In this document: positions 10,701 through 18,032 of the stretch, piece by piece | Layout of the letters: every line of letters begins with the position of its first letter | How positions within the stretch are numbered: position 1 is the first letter of the stretch | Assembly (NCBI RefSeq): GCF_937910895.1 | Contig: NZ_CALEMI010000083.1 | Location: 1 to 41,422 of the forward strand | From: an uncultured Dokdonia sp. | Lineage (GTDB): Bacteria; Bacteroidota; Bacteroidia; Flavobacteriales; Flavobacteriaceae | Reading direction: 5' to 3' | Length of the DNA: 41,422 bases | Notes under the pieces: model-generated | What the model saw: only the letters and a program-made list of their open reading frames with translations | Told to the model about the DNA's origin: nothing | Databases searched by the model: none | Made by a program: the position numbers and the translations under genes

Positions 10701-11526
10701 AAAGATCAGTTCCATTAAGACTCATTCTATCACCACCAAGTGACAAATCACCTTCTAAGGTTGCAAAAGCTAAATTAGCTCTTACAGGTTGAGGAAAGGG
10801 TAACGTGCGAAACCCATCAATATTAATATCTACAGCTGCTTGATCTCTAAAAATTGCACTAAAACCATCAAAACTAGTAATAGATTTACTCGGTAAGGTA
10901 GGATCTTCATAAACTATAAATAAAGACCATCCAGCAGTGTAGCCATTTCTATTACGTGGCGTAGCATTATTACCTACGCCTGTTTTAGTTGCAATATTTG
11001 CCACTGTATAATACCCTAGATTTGAAGGGTAGGATTGTACAATGTCTGTTACATCTGCGACACAAGCATACGGATAAGCCGAATTGAGATCTGTGCTTTC
11101 ATCTCTATAAATGATATCTCCAGTGATGTCTATATAGCCACCTGAGGGTCCTTTAAATTTTACTTGTCTAACGGTATCATCGCTAGTATTATCTTCTGGC
11201 TCTACAGCTCCCCAATAGAGTGTCGCTTCTCGGATTACGTAACAATTAGGATTTGGGATAACAAGTTCTGCGCTTGAGGAATTGAATGTAGAACTATCGC
11301 TATCAATATCAATATTGAGCATATTAACATTACTGTTGTTACCTATATCTGTATTCAGCGGATCATTACTAGGACCTAAGACAGTGTTGCCAATGGTTAG
11401 TATATCTCCTTTTAAATCGTCGTCAAATCTAGGCGTAAAAGGGACTAGATTTTGAGCGAAAGCTTGAAAACTAATGCTGCTCAGCATTATTAGTAGTAAT
11501 ACTCTACAAAAATTTGCAATATTCAT
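1771..11526 (-). CDS. sprB: SprB-like giant repetitive surface adhesin, T9SS type B cargo
   Basis: A 3251-aa protein. In order: signal peptide (about 1-25); an N-terminal globular region (to about 355); a DUF11-like 'NLGQELNYVISFENVGN' domain (about 359-475); Ig/PKD-like segments (about 520-780); about 27 SprB-type beta-sandwich repeats (about 795-3160); and a gliding-motility-associated C-terminal domain (about 3162-3251; 'NYFTPNNDGVADTW', 'IFDRYGRVV', 'WNGEYDGKELPSGDYWY'), which is a type B T9SS sorting signal. Repeats follow the pattern ITC.G..G.I...GG.PPY.YS.DG, then F..L..G.YT..V.DANGC, with a Cys near each end that could form an intradomain disulfide. In F. johnsoniae SprB is the mobile filamentous adhesin of gliding; that one is roughly twice as long. 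The upstream sprD and sprC and downstream sprF support orthology. The start is the ATG at 11526. Confidence 0.9.
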   Translation of the reverse strand: MNIANFCRVLLLIMLSSISFQAFAQNLVPFTPRFDDDLKGDILTIGNTVLGPSNDPLNTDIGNNSNVNMLNIDIDSDSSTFNSSSAELVIPNPNCYVIREATLYWGAVEPEDNTSDDTVRQVKFKGPSGGYIDITGDIIYRDESTDLNSAYPYACVADVTDIVQSYPSNLGYYTVANIATKTGVGNNATPRNRNGYTAGWSLFIVYEDPTLPSKSITSFDGFSAIFRDQAAVDINIDGFRTLPFPQPVRANLAFATLEGDLSLGGDRMSLNGTDLSTIDRPAGNFFRSLVTQLDAQPVDNRIPNSSNTLGFDTGVISVPNPGNNVIANGDTSAIMSLTTTSDFFLQYFFAFAVEIIEPKIVLTKLVEDEFGNDISDQVVNLGQELNYVISFENVGNDDGREFTIRDVLPINIVFDYPAGLDLPAGVNPVSYNPTTRELILSVEDYLIEENDPVVEFRIQVNVVDTCSHLVEACSNLIQNQAFGSYIGTINPDFVITDDPSVSSNTGCLLVPQATNFLADIDDCEFEENAILCGESTVLTAADGYATYSWSTDPSGIPVIATTQSLTVTESGTYYVFNTAPAPCRSIIQIFNVVTYGEDQTNPILPQADEIVTCPDDGKLLPNIFLCGLNDFRELTADITDSNSIIWEQLDETSCPPVSDIDCANEDGGCVWNQVATGSDFTVNTAGQFRLTVNYDGGCFNQFFFNVYQNILDPTVVVTDILCDSLGTITVNNVPSNYEFSLDGINYQDSNVFNVSTAGVYTVYIRQINVPVDACVFTVLDVLVRERDFTFDAGIIQPLCHGDLGSIQVVAIDAEPQYTFSIFEGGVLVNTVGPIIENNYNFENLGPGIYTATVETEDGCIDTQEVTIIEPPLLTLTADLIAPFIDCLIQAVDSNGNPIFDEDDNPVYEEAQGEINMNANGGTPPYVYFINSTTVFQSDPVYLINSAGTYNITVVDANNCEATTTLEVEEILPPDFTVSSTNILCSDSGNSGVIEFMVTNTNGSSLEYSIDNGISYSNSSVFVNLAPGTYETLIRYTFGPSSCTTDPQSVIIEIPDPIIGNVSITENFTCTTGAAEITVTDVSGGTPTYTYSIDGVNFQSGTVFSGLTEGSYTIVIQDANGCTFTTEAVVVLPLDPPTNLDFTNTPITCPSNTSDVTITATGGVSPLEFRIIAPVSAVTAYQSSNIFTGLSPDIYTFEVRDANECIYSEQHVIDALSVISVSAQTQNDVTCVGGSDGAILVTVSGTTNFEYSVNGAPSIVGTSPILLTGLAAGSYTIVIQDLLTNCQATSNIETIDEPVTPLQLTADENPITCNDGGSVLLAASGGWGGYTFTLTQPDSSIVGPQSNNTFTSLSLAGLYTVTVEDINGCQESTTFNLTIPEDVEAEISNVSDLCYDGTDAATIEVTVNSGVAPFEYSMNGAPFQSSNVFNNLIPGSYTIVVRDAYGCTVTLPASIIAPEITVSAVLSDNLDCTVSTDAEITVTVGGGTPPFSYEVAVDGNPYSNQGSTPSPFTYNTAAAGSYQFRITDDEGCTAESNVVVVNPLSPPEIDLVVVAQAIRCNGDENGTIDVTIDMTAGTPPFLINVFNTTSSTDYGTQTSGLPAGDYTITLTDGNECTDIETITISEPDPIIVDIEPFDITCEAGGISLGEIRVNSIIGGTGLYDIYVTGASGYMDQALDVTGTTAISFDVIEFGLYQVNVIDENGCSLLTQDILIASPPNDLDIIVNSTVDCTAGGTTEVSVSTVLGSSGPFFFAIYTDPVPVYPNPVGDWFPESSPGSVIFTGLTPGLTYTFMVYDAATMCTYFETADIPIPTDSTLSVSAPDIDNITCTGNGDGDVSFTVTSIYGTDVAIDYEIFNSLNQITTGVSGMDTVSANSSITVSDLGPLGVGNYYVLVSETSGSNSGCGVITASFNINESQIPLDLSVNIDQDANCNLASGIITAIGQDGTSPYQYQITTTATAPLATDPSWADQSVFNVDAGTYYVHVQDAYGCIVTSPAQIVDMDPSPVVNAVVANSCNTPEGDFEIDVTLTTAGAPPYSFSIDGGAFQVQTIPFTLSGLSSGTHTVEVQDANGCGNSISLDILAPLAPSVQVIALSSCDDDDGEIEVNASGGSGNYTYTIAPNPASVTLTGNIFSGVPSGTYIITVGDADPLSTCTATIEITLDAPTPVTFETDVTDVSCFAGNDGSITVTLLAGNDNPIYTYEIIAPIIVPAQNSNIFLDLPADTYTVQVNSGRGCFEMADITIDQPSLLEASAIATEFMCAPDNSVNSSMVTITGSGGTAPYSYSIDGTNYSTTNTFTILDTGSVQTIDVFVTDANGCTGSNTVTINPLPTITAAAIATINPIDCNGTGEVTIDVTGGSGNFNYQLLPDGTPQTSNTFALANPGTYFFQVNDLDTNCYFLTDPFVIDPFDTIEATISTIQDIDCFENTIGQMELTVSGYTGDYEYQVLDSTGTPVGPIQTSNTSNNPQLITGLEAGNYTISVTATESPFCVATSNTENIATPIEALSLSASESFNVTCTNDQGIITAIGSGGTPPYEYELDGASTVPFSSNGTFENLSAGSYDVTVRDANGCLHSETILLEVPDLIDATFVPSTTQVTCFGDQSASITITNVTGGQGADYNYTLNRIFPNPSTFGPQTSNTFTNLGAGLYSVTIQDPYSCELISDDITITEPDQIQASLVLNTAQTCATEATLTLTASGGIAPYTYSETSDFSNPLGTFTSSVSFTVPVGSYQYYIRDANGCIDGVFNEITIDPLLPLEVNFDSLNPAINCVGDSTGSIIATAQGGVGDYIYTLQDSTGATIPISQNPPGTFEGLSAGIYIVLVESGDCEAISETIEITEPENGLDATLDITEITCRGANDGILEISTTGGTGMIQYAISPNLDQFFDINVFENLEPGDYVVIVQDELGCFLTLEFTLIDPEAVILGIVADSIFPEQCSGEQDGSFSVDISGGSLPYSVSLDNENGPYTTGEALQTVFTFTNLSGGDHIVYIRDNQGCESVWNISFPESVTLNPLVDVEYLCIDNLPSNVVTVTVDDSITDLTLLEYSLNGGPYQSSNVFTDIPFSVANYILVRHANGCIQSTDFFDIDLINPLSLFVVEGNYNEIIATATGGFGNYEYTFNDISTGSENVFIISETGTYRVTVTDQAGCIAEAEIFIEFVDVCIPNYFTPNNDGVADTWAPGCVDNYPNLKTKIFDRYGRVVAFIRPGYTWNGEYDGKELPSGDYWYVVTLGLSENDRQFVGHFTLYR

Positions 11527-11534
11527 AATCAGTT

Positions 11535-11549
11535 TGATTTGGGGGGAAT
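11535..11549 (-). promoter_or_regulatory. C-rich leader motif upstream of sprB
   Basis: On the minus strand this reads ATTCCCCCCAAATCA, ending 9 nt before the sprB start codon. Nearly the same sequence overlaps the sprC start at 15855-15868. It is not a Shine-Dalgarno sequence; its C-run is the opposite of one. Function is unknown. Confidence 0.35.
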
Positions 11550-11585
11550 CCTAACTAAAAAAAATTATATTCAGGTTCTACATTT

Positions 11586-14399
11586 TTAATTCTCTATTTT
11601 AATAATCGACATTCTTGATGTATATGGGGTATTATTCATATTCTCTAATTTCTTATTTGCTGCTTGGAGGGAACTAGTTTTATCTGAGTATATATAATAA
11701 TTACTTGTATTTATATCATAAAAGAAATTTACATCCGAATAACCAGAGGCAATAACTTTCTTTACAAAATCATCTCTTTTTAGAGTATCGCCATGAACTG
11801 CCAATACTATGTAATATGCATTGTCAGTATTCTTAACATTTTTTAAAATTTGAATGCTATTACTTCTTTCTTCTCCAAAGTCAAAATCTTCAACTTTAAG
11901 TGGTACACTACTTAATGGTGTATTTTGCTTTAAAATATTAAGCGCTGCCTGATCTTCTTCATACCTATCGTCTTCATCATTAAAAGCAGCTCGTTTAATT
12001 CTTCTTGATCGCTCAAATTGAGTAGCTATCTTAATACTTTCAAGAAGAGATATTGCCGATACCTTCGCATTTTTCGTCTCCTCACGTTGCTTTTTTAGAG
12101 ATGTAATCGCATCTCTGAAATATTGATTAATTTCATCATTACCTCGTACTTTTTTAGTTCTTTGGATGTATAGATCTTCTAGTTCTTCAATCTTTTTATT
12201 TTGTTTTTTAAGAGTTTCATCTAGTTCTAGCTTTAGTGATTCTATCTTCGCATTTTCCTGAGAAACACTCTTAAAAGGTCTTGGTTCTACAAATATTCCT
12301 TGTTCGCTAAGATCATTTTCGTTCTTAAGAGCCTTAAGGTCACTATCCTTACTATTAATGGCTATTGTAAGACTTTCCAAAAGGGTACTTTGAGAGCTTT
12401 GTAATGCTTCTGTTTGAGTTGTTAATATTTGAAGTGAGCGCCCTAATTCATCATTAGGAGTAGGAATATCCATTTTTTCTTCGATATCTCCTTTTTCTAT
12501 TTCTGTTGCTGCAAGTCGCGCTTGCTCTTCGGCTGCTTCCTTAGCAATTGCTTCTGCCTCTATTCTTGCTTGTTCTTCGGCTTCTAAACCTGCTTGTTCT
12601 AATGCGGCAAGTCGTGCTTGCTCTGCTGCTGCTTCCCTAGCAATTGCTTCTGCCTCTATTCTTGCTTGTTCTTCGGCTTCTAAACGTGCTTGTTCTAATG
12701 CAGCAAGTCGTGCTTGCTCTGCTGCTGCTTCCCTAGCAATTGCTTTTGCCTCTATTCTTGCTTGCTCTTCGGCTTCCAAACGTGCTTGTTCTAATGCAGC
12801 AAGTCGTGCTTGCTCTGCTGCTGCTTCCTTAGCAATTGCTTCTGCCTCTATTCTTGCTTGTTCTTCGGCTTCCAAACGTGCTTGTTCTAATGCAGCAAGT
12901 CGTGCTTGCTCTGCTGCTGCTTCCCTAGCAATTGCTTCTGCCTCTATTCTTGCTTGCTCTTCGGCTTCCAAACGTGCTTGTTCTGCTGCGGCAAGTCGCG
13001 CTTGTTCTTCGGCTGCTTCCCTAGCAATTGCTTCTGCCTCTATTCTTGCTTGCTCTTCGGCTTCTAAACGTGCTTGTTCTGTTGCGGCAAGTCGCGCTTG
13101 TTCTTCGGCTGCCTCCCTAGCAATTGCTTTAGCCTCTAACCTTGCTTGCTCTTCGGCTTCCAAACGTGCTTGTTCTGCTGCGGCAAGTCGCGCTTGTTCT
13201 TCGTCTGCTTTCTTGGCTGCTGTTTCTGCATCGATTCTTGCTTTATTTTCGGCTTCTACACTTGCTTTTTCTTCTACAATAGCTTGTTTTTGCTCTTTAA
13301 TTTGTTGCCCAGAAGTACTTTCGGCAACTTCTGATTCGACATCGTTAGATGGTAAAGTACTCTCTACAGGTTTTGCTGACTCTTTTATTTTGTTTCGCGC
13401 TAAGCGACTACGTCTACTATAAGAACTTTTTCTTTTCTTTTCAAAGTTTAAAAGTCCTGTAATTCTTTCTTGTTTAAAACTAGAAGCATCCTGTGTTGGA
13501 AGTATGAATGCTAGTGTTAACTCGTGTGAAGATCCTAAGTCAAGGAAATTACCTAGAGATTTTTCATAATTATATTCTAATGCAATTTTTGAAGTAATAT
13601 TAAAACCAGCACCAGCAGAGCCTCCGTAAAGTGTGTTGTAACCGCCTTGTATCCAAAATCCTTTAGGTACTCTAAGCATAACTAAACCCGAATAAATTGA
13701 AGTCTCTTCTTGAAATTCGGCACGTCCTAATACAGAAAATTTACTATTATCAAAAAAGCCATAAGAATCGATATACCCTGAATACATTAAGTGTCCCTGA
13801 ATTCCTCTTTGTGTCTGCTCTTTTAATATTTGTGAAGTACTCACATCGTAGCTTACTAAATTATTTATAGTTAATCCAACATCTATAAAACCACCACCAT
13901 AGTTTATTCCAGGACTTATTGTTGTTATTAGGCTAGAAGGCAAGTTATTAATCAAGGGATCTGTAACTGTTGTTACTATTCTATCCATATTAATACTACT
14001 ATTATACACCAAAAGATTGAGACCAAACGTTAGATTGCTTTCTGGTGCAAGTTGGGCGTTGTATGCAAAATTTACGATACCTCCAAAAGTAGTGAATACT
14101 CCGAAGTTTCTTTGAAACAGACCTACTCCTCCACCAATTTTTTCAGAGAATCGACCAGAAAAACTTGCTAAATATGTTTCTGGAGCATCTTCTATTTGAA
14201 AAAATTCGCGTTTATTATTAATTGTAATATGCCTATAATCTTCTCTTGCATAGCTTAAGGCGGGGCTAAGGATATATTTATTAAACATTAATGAATTCCG
14301 TGCCGGCAAATCCAATGCAATAGCACCTGTGCTTTCCTGAGCTTGAGAAAGAGCAGTACAACAGATAATCAAAATTATATGTGCTACGATTTTTTTCAC
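11586..14399 (-). CDS. sprD: SprD-like gliding protein: PorP-like domain, long helix, SPOR-like end
   Basis: A 937-aa protein starting at GTG (14399), 1 nt after the sprC stop, which indicates translational coupling. A signal peptide (about 1-20) is followed by a PorP/SprF-like outer-membrane domain to about residue 305. Next come a basic linker ([12 protein letters not shown]) and an Ala/Glu/Gln/Arg region made of 32-residue tandem repeats predicted to be a continuous alpha helix. A second coiled-coil region follows, then a C-terminal '[20 protein letters not shown]' segment resembling a SPOR-type fold. By position and architecture it matches sprD of the F. johnsoniae sprCDBF operon, where it supports SprB function. 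The long helix could span the periplasm from the outer-membrane barrel toward peptidoglycan; that is an inference. Repeat number probably varies among strains. Confidence 0.8.
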   Translation of the reverse strand: MKKIVAHIILIICCTALSQAQESTGAIALDLPARNSLMFNKYILSPALSYAREDYRHITINNKREFFQIEDAPETYLASFSGRFSEKIGGGVGLFQRNFGVFTTFGGIVNFAYNAQLAPESNLTFGLNLLVYNSSINMDRIVTTVTDPLINNLPSSLITTISPGINYGGGFIDVGLTINNLVSYDVSTSQILKEQTQRGIQGHLMYSGYIDSYGFFDNSKFSVLGRAEFQEETSIYSGLVMLRVPKGFWIQGGYNTLYGGSAGAGFNITSKIALEYNYEKSLGNFLDLGSSHELTLAFILPTQDASSFKQERITGLLNFEKKRKSSYSRRSRLARNKIKESAKPVESTLPSNDVESEVAESTSGQQIKEQKQAIVEEKASVEAENKARIDAETAAKKADEEQARLAAAEQARLEAEEQARLEAKAIAREAAEEQARLAATEQARLEAEEQARIEAEAIAREAAEEQARLAAAEQARLEAEEQARIEAEAIAREAAAEQARLAALEQARLEAEEQARIEAEAIAKEAAAEQARLAALEQARLEAEEQARIEAKAIAREAAAEQARLAALEQARLEAEEQARIEAEAIAREAAAEQARLAALEQAGLEAEEQARIEAEAIAKEAAEEQARLAATEIEKGDIEEKMDIPTPNDELGRSLQILTTQTEALQSSQSTLLESLTIAINSKDSDLKALKNENDLSEQGIFVEPRPFKSVSQENAKIESLKLELDETLKKQNKKIEELEDLYIQRTKKVRGNDEINQYFRDAITSLKKQREETKNAKVSAISLLESIKIATQFERSRRIKRAAFNDEDDRYEEDQAALNILKQNTPLSSVPLKVEDFDFGEERSNSIQILKNVKNTDNAYYIVLAVHGDTLKRDDFVKKVIASGYSDVNFFYDINTSNYYIYSDKTSSLQAANKKLENMNNTPYTSRMSIIKIEN
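12528..13199 (-). repeat. 96-bp tandem repeat in sprD, seven copies
   Basis: Seven consecutive 96-bp units (32 codons each) start at 13199, 13103, 13007, 12911, 12815, 12719 and 12623 on the minus strand, followed by a partial copy. Each unit encodes EQARLAA[13 protein letters not shown] followed by a variable IEAEAIA-type tail. Copies differ by only a few bases, including synonymous changes, which suggests recent duplication or gene-conversion-like homogenisation. A more diverged repeat precedes them at about 13200-13290. Confidence 0.92.
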
Positions 14400-14400
14400 T

Positions 14401-15855
14401 TTATCTCACAACTGTTATGGAACCGGTTATCACTTCTTTATTTGGAGGAGTAATCATGTAATAGTACACTTGATTTGCATTGCTTAACTCCTGAGTATTG
14501 TCTGGCCAATTATTTAAATAGTCACTAGTACTAAGAGCGGCAGTACCGTTGCTATTAAAAATGACTATCTCTGTATCGGTACCACTTAAATATTCTGCTG
14601 GTATCATCCAAGTATCATTGAGACCATCACCATTGGGACTTATGACATTAGGGATAGTATCTGTATTAACTTCTATTTTGATTTCAAAAAATAGTTCTAT
14701 ACTAAAATCACACACACCAGTCGCCGTTACAATAACTTTATAGTTACCAGCCTGAGAAGCAATTAATTGACTTTCTGTAGCATTTTCAATGATTTCATCA
14801 TTAAAATACCATTCGTACTGAACATCATCTAGCGTAGTTTCTACAGTAACCGTAAGAGACTCTCCCATCTCAATAAAGTTTACTGCAGGTACATCGATGG
14901 TTATAGGATCAGCAAGACTTTCAAGTAGGATACTTCCTACAGCAACACAATCTCCAGCTGTCACAATAACTGCATAATTACCAGAATCATTCGTCTGTAG
15001 TGTATTTTGATTTGCTCCTTCTATAGGTTCATCATCTTTAAACCATTGGTAATTTCCACCTGTCACCGTTGTAAGTATTGTTCCTTCACCATTGGAACAA
15101 AATGAATTTCCGAGACTTGAAGTGATCGTTGCATTAGCTGGCTCTTCACTAGACGCTTGGGAAATAGTAACTCTATTAGAAAATGATTCTGAAGTACAGC
15201 TACCATAATCTGTCTCAGCAAAGTAAGTCCCTTCCTCAGATACCTGCAATGTTTCGCCTTGAGCGATTAAAATAGAATTTGTATCGTCTATAACCTTATA
15301 CCAGTTATAGTTTAGGTTTTCAAAAGTGAGAGGTGATATAGCGCCATCAAAACCTGGATTATCGATCGTAAGCAAGTAAGCTATTCCTGGACAAAAAGTC
15401 CCAGTATCTATAAGTCCATTAATCGTAAATGGAGTGTCGTGTAGTTTAAAATAGGCAGGAAAAGCCGATGAAGGGGCACTTGTCGCAGCTGGGGACGTAC
15501 TCTTTATTCTAATCTTATAATTTTCTCCTGCCGCGTCCGTAGGTAAGGAAAAGGAAATAGTTGCTGGAGAGGTGGTAATCTGGTTAGGATTTGAAACAAA
15601 TACCTCAACCGCCTCTACAAATTCACCACTAGAATCAGAAAGTTCCACAATAAACTGGTTGGAATCGTTTAAGGAAGAAGGAGGATTAAAAACAAAGTTC
15701 GTCTCAAACGTATTAAATGACTCATTAGCACATGCTTTACTAAACTCTAATCCTGGCTGACCAATAACTAGTTGAGCCGTAGCGGTAAGCGAAGTACTGA
15801 CGGCAAAACATATTAGGAATATGCCCTGAAAAATGATTCGGGTAATGTAAGCCAT
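14401..15855 (-). CDS. sprC: SprC-like secreted protein with T9SS type B sorting domain
   Basis: A 484-aa protein with a signal peptide (to about residue 28, TATAQ) and several Ig-like beta-sandwich segments ('YNWYKVIDD', '[20 protein letters not shown]', '[20 protein letters not shown]'). It ends in a gliding-motility-associated C-terminal domain ('[14 protein letters not shown]', 'IVIFNSNG', 'ITGSITVVR'). It should be exported by the type IX system. It sits directly upstream of the sprD-like gene with 1 nt between stop and GTG start, as sprC does in the F. johnsoniae sprCDBF operon. Start chosen at the ATG at 15855, followed by a clear signal peptide. The sorting domain is clear; the sprC name relies mainly on gene order. 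Confidence 0.8.
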   Translation of the reverse strand: MAYITRIIFQGIFLICFAVSTSLTATAQLVIGQPGLEFSKACANESFNTFETNFVFNPPSSLNDSNQFIVELSDSSGEFVEAVEVFVSNPNQITTSPATISFSLPTDAAGENYKIRIKSTSPAATSAPSSAFPAYFKLHDTPFTINGLIDTGTFCPGIAYLLTIDNPGFDGAISPLTFENLNYNWYKVIDDTNSILIAQGETLQVSEEGTYFAETDYGSCTSESFSNRVTISQASSEEPANATITSSLGNSFCSNGEGTILTTVTGGNYQWFKDDEPIEGANQNTLQTNDSGNYAVIVTAGDCVAVGSILLESLADPITIDVPAVNFIEMGESLTVTVETTLDDVQYEWYFNDEIIENATESQLIASQAGNYKVIVTATGVCDFSIELFFEIKIEVNTDTIPNVISPNGDGLNDTWMIPAEYLSGTDTEIVIFNSNGTAALSTSDYLNNWPDNTQELSNANQVYYYMITPPNKEVITGSITVVR

Positions 15856-15868
15856 GATTTGGGGGAAT
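15855..15868 (-). promoter_or_regulatory. C-rich leader motif overlapping the sprC start
   Basis: On the minus strand this is ATTCCCCCAAATCA, whose last base is the first base of the sprC ATG. It is the second copy of the motif upstream of sprB. The two genes downstream both encode type B cargo, while sprD and sprF lack it. Confidence 0.35.
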
Positions 15869-15947
15869 TATGGTTAGTTGTGACGAATGTTCAAATAGGC
15901 TTATTAACCTATGACTTTATGACTTATTGAAAATAATATTGTTTTAT

Positions 15948-17267
15948 TTAGTTAGAACTACTTGATGCTATGATTTTATTAATACGTAAGCGAAAGTCTG
16001 GATCTCTTAAGTTTTTGTGACTTATGAAGGTTTCAACATCTTCTCCTTTTGAATATACATTTTGAAAACTACTGTTTCCATACCAGTTCTCAAGATCTTC
16101 ATTGTTCTGAGAAAATTCAATAAAAATGTTTCCTTCACAACTATTAAAGTACATATTAGTAAATCTAATTTGTTGTAAATTTTTGTCATTTAGAGAAATT
16201 TCACGGTTAAAAATAACTGCTGGATTAAATCCAGATATTACGCTCTTATTCATTGTCAACAAAGTGTTTGCATCTACATAGATAGCCTCGTGTACTAATC
16301 CCACCTCAATAGCGCTTTTTAAATTATTGCTAAAATTAAGAAGGGTAAGATTACTTGCCATAACAGACGTTTTCACTTTTGCAAAATTTGATTCGTCTTC
16401 ATTACTATTCGTTGTAACGTGTATACTTGCAGCACCTTTGGATGCAGAGTCATAGGGCGATCTTACGGCTAAAGAGTTTGAAATATTAACTTGTGTCCCT
16501 GAATCAAACATATAATCTGAATGTCTAGCCTTAAATGACACAAGCTGCTCCAAATCTATCTCACCGCCGACTACATATAAGGAGTTTCCTTTACTGTAAC
16601 TCATCATGACATTAGAAATCTCCGTTTGATTACCCACAGCATAGAGGCTCAAGGCATCAAAGAATCCAAAATCTTTTGTTCGTTTGCCAGCATATTCTAT
16701 TCTCACGTATTCCATCACTCCAGAATTGCTTTCGGGATTCGTACCTCCGTAGATTAAATTATCTGGAGTATAAGAAGTAAGACCTTTTTTAAGAAGGTTC
16801 TTTTCACTGATTTTATTACTAGGAGCATCACCTAGTATGAAAATACCTCCCCAATCTCCGGCTAAAGGAGCATCCTTGGATGATGTAAATACTATAGGAT
16901 CTGTCTGATTCCCTTTTGCGTCAATAGTGGAACCTGAAGTAATTATAAGAGAAGCTTTTGATTTATGATCTGCTAGAATAAGTGTTCCTGGTTCAATAAC
17001 TAATCGTGTGCTATCGGTAACAAATACATCTCCGAGCAAGAGATAAATCTCTTTTTTTCGTAAGGTTACGGTATCACCTTTTATCTCCCCGCTTAGAATT
17101 TGAGTAGGCTTTGGCTTCGTTTCTGGCTTCGCTTGAAATTTAGTCCAATAACTCAACCAGTTATTTTGACCAACAATTCCCTTCTCTTGTTGCGCAAAAG
17201 TAGAACCCGTCGTACAGAAAAGAGAAATAATTAATAATATGAGTACATTATTTTTTTTCACAACCAT
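15948..17267 (-). CDS. Secreted parallel beta-helix-like protein of the gliding locus
   Basis: A 439-aa protein with a signal peptide ending near GSTFAQ. The body has the signature of flavobacterial right-handed beta-helix proteins: an 'LLGDVFVTDSTRLVIEPGTL' opening, then 'ITSGSTIDAKGNQTDPIVFT', 'DWGGIFILGDAP', 'GVMEYVRIEYAGKRTK' and successive short strands with Asn/Gly turns. Such proteins are often extracellular or periplasmic and their function is mostly unknown. I see no type A or type B T9SS C-terminal domain and no lipobox, so it may stay periplasmic or be exported another way. It lies 92 bp upstream of sprC on the same strand and may be co-transcribed. No catalytic residues are recognisable. 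Confidence 0.7.
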   Translation of the reverse strand: MVVKKNNVLILLIISLFCTTGSTFAQQEKGIVGQNNWLSYWTKFQAKPETKPKPTQILSGEIKGDTVTLRKKEIYLLLGDVFVTDSTRLVIEPGTLILADHKSKASLIITSGSTIDAKGNQTDPIVFTSSKDAPLAGDWGGIFILGDAPSNKISEKNLLKKGLTSYTPDNLIYGGTNPESNSGVMEYVRIEYAGKRTKDFGFFDALSLYAVGNQTEISNVMMSYSKGNSLYVVGGEIDLEQLVSFKARHSDYMFDSGTQVNISNSLAVRSPYDSASKGAASIHVTTNSNEDESNFAKVKTSVMASNLTLLNFSNNLKSAIEVGLVHEAIYVDANTLLTMNKSVISGFNPAVIFNREISLNDKNLQQIRFTNMYFNSCEGNIFIEFSQNNEDLENWYGNSSFQNVYSKGEDVETFISHKNLRDPDFRLRINKIIASSSSN

Positions 17268-17408
17268 CTTTTTTATTCAAACTCAATCTTTTTTAAACTC
17301 TATTAAAAAACTAATCTACAATATGTAAGCTGAAATACCAAATAACATCGGCAATCTACACATATTTGTAATTTTATATGCCTCTTTATACCTCACAGTG
17401 CTCTTTTA

Positions 17409-17469
17409 TGTATCTTTTCAGGTTATTCTCATCCATAGTTTATGAAATTAAATAACCTGAAAAGATACA
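17409..17469 (-). terminator. Long perfect hairpin between two gliding-locus genes
   Basis: Arms at 17409-17427 and 17451-17469 are perfectly complementary over 19 bp with a 23-nt loop. The element lies 20 bp beyond the stop of the 150-aa gene and about 140 bp before the beta-helix gene. No uniform U-run follows on the minus strand (AAAAGAGC), so it may act as a processing or attenuating hairpin rather than a classical terminator. Confidence 0.55.
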
Positions 17470-17489
17470 CAAGGTATCACTCCTGATTA

Positions 17490-17942
17490 TTAGTTGAAGT
17501 CATTGTAGGTATGTAAAGATTTCAAAGTCTGCTCATAAAATAAAATAGCCGACAATAAACTCGATTTATCAGAATACGGCAGTACTAATTTTTGAAATGC
17601 CACGGTGTCTTCAAAATAAGAAGAGGTTGCCTCAATATTTTCCAGTAAAGCCTTTCTATGCTCTTTTGTATCAGGAATACCCAAATCGCTCATAGTCACT
17701 CCAGGTTTTGTTGTGAAGGCAATATTTGGTAAAATCTTAATGATCACATCAATACGTTGTATGTACAAATCAAGAAGTTGCCCTTTGTTCATCGCAAGTA
17801 ATTCTTCACGATCATGGTATTTATCGATCCTCACATTTTTGCTAATAATTTCCTGTTCTTTAGCTTGGGAAAAAGCTTCTTGGACAAACCCAAACAGCAA
17901 TAAAAATAAGATTGTAGGACGCAGAATCAGTTTGATAGTCAT
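17490..17942 (-). CDS. Small secreted protein of unknown function
   Basis: A 150-aa protein when started at the ATG at 17942, where a typical signal peptide begins (MTIKLILRPTILFLLLFG, cleaved near EAFSQ). A start at 18023 would add 27 residues ahead of the signal peptide and is unlikely. The mature part is alpha-helical and charged, with a stretch 'ELLAMNKGQLLDLYIQRID' and a later 'AILFYEQTLKSLHTYN'. I do not recognise the family. It precedes the beta-helix gene and sprCDBF on the same strand, separated by a strong hairpin, which suggests but does not prove a role in the same surface or motility system. Confidence 0.7.
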   Translation of the reverse strand: MTIKLILRPTILFLLLFGFVQEAFSQAKEQEIISKNVRIDKYHDREELLAMNKGQLLDLYIQRIDVIIKILPNIAFTTKPGVTMSDLGIPDTKEHRKALLENIEATSSYFEDTVAFQKLVLPYSDKSSLLSAILFYEQTLKSLHTYNDFN

Positions 17943-17981
17943 AGGTAAAATTTTTAAATCAGTCTTTATTTTTTTTAACGG

Positions 17982-18032
17982 ATCGAAAACTACGAATAAA
18001 ATCGATGAAAAACAACAAAACATCGATGAAAA
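17982..18032. promoter_or_regulatory. Repeated ATCGATGAAAA boxes upstream of the 150-aa gene
   Basis: ATCGATGAAAA occurs at 18001-18011 and 18022-18032, 21 bp apart (two helical turns). A shorter relative, ATCGAAAA, lies at 17982-17989, 19 bp from the first. The boxes are 40-90 bp upstream of the start at 17942, a plausible place for a regulator to bind. Confidence 0.35.

Noticed and set aside
10388-10792. 134-codon plus-strand frame inside sprB
   Set aside because: It lies antisense to a strongly conserved part of the adhesin and has no recognisable features.
12528-13199. Possible CRISPR array because of regular spacing
   Set aside because: Units are contiguous 96-bp coding repeats without unique spacers and remain in the sprD reading frame.
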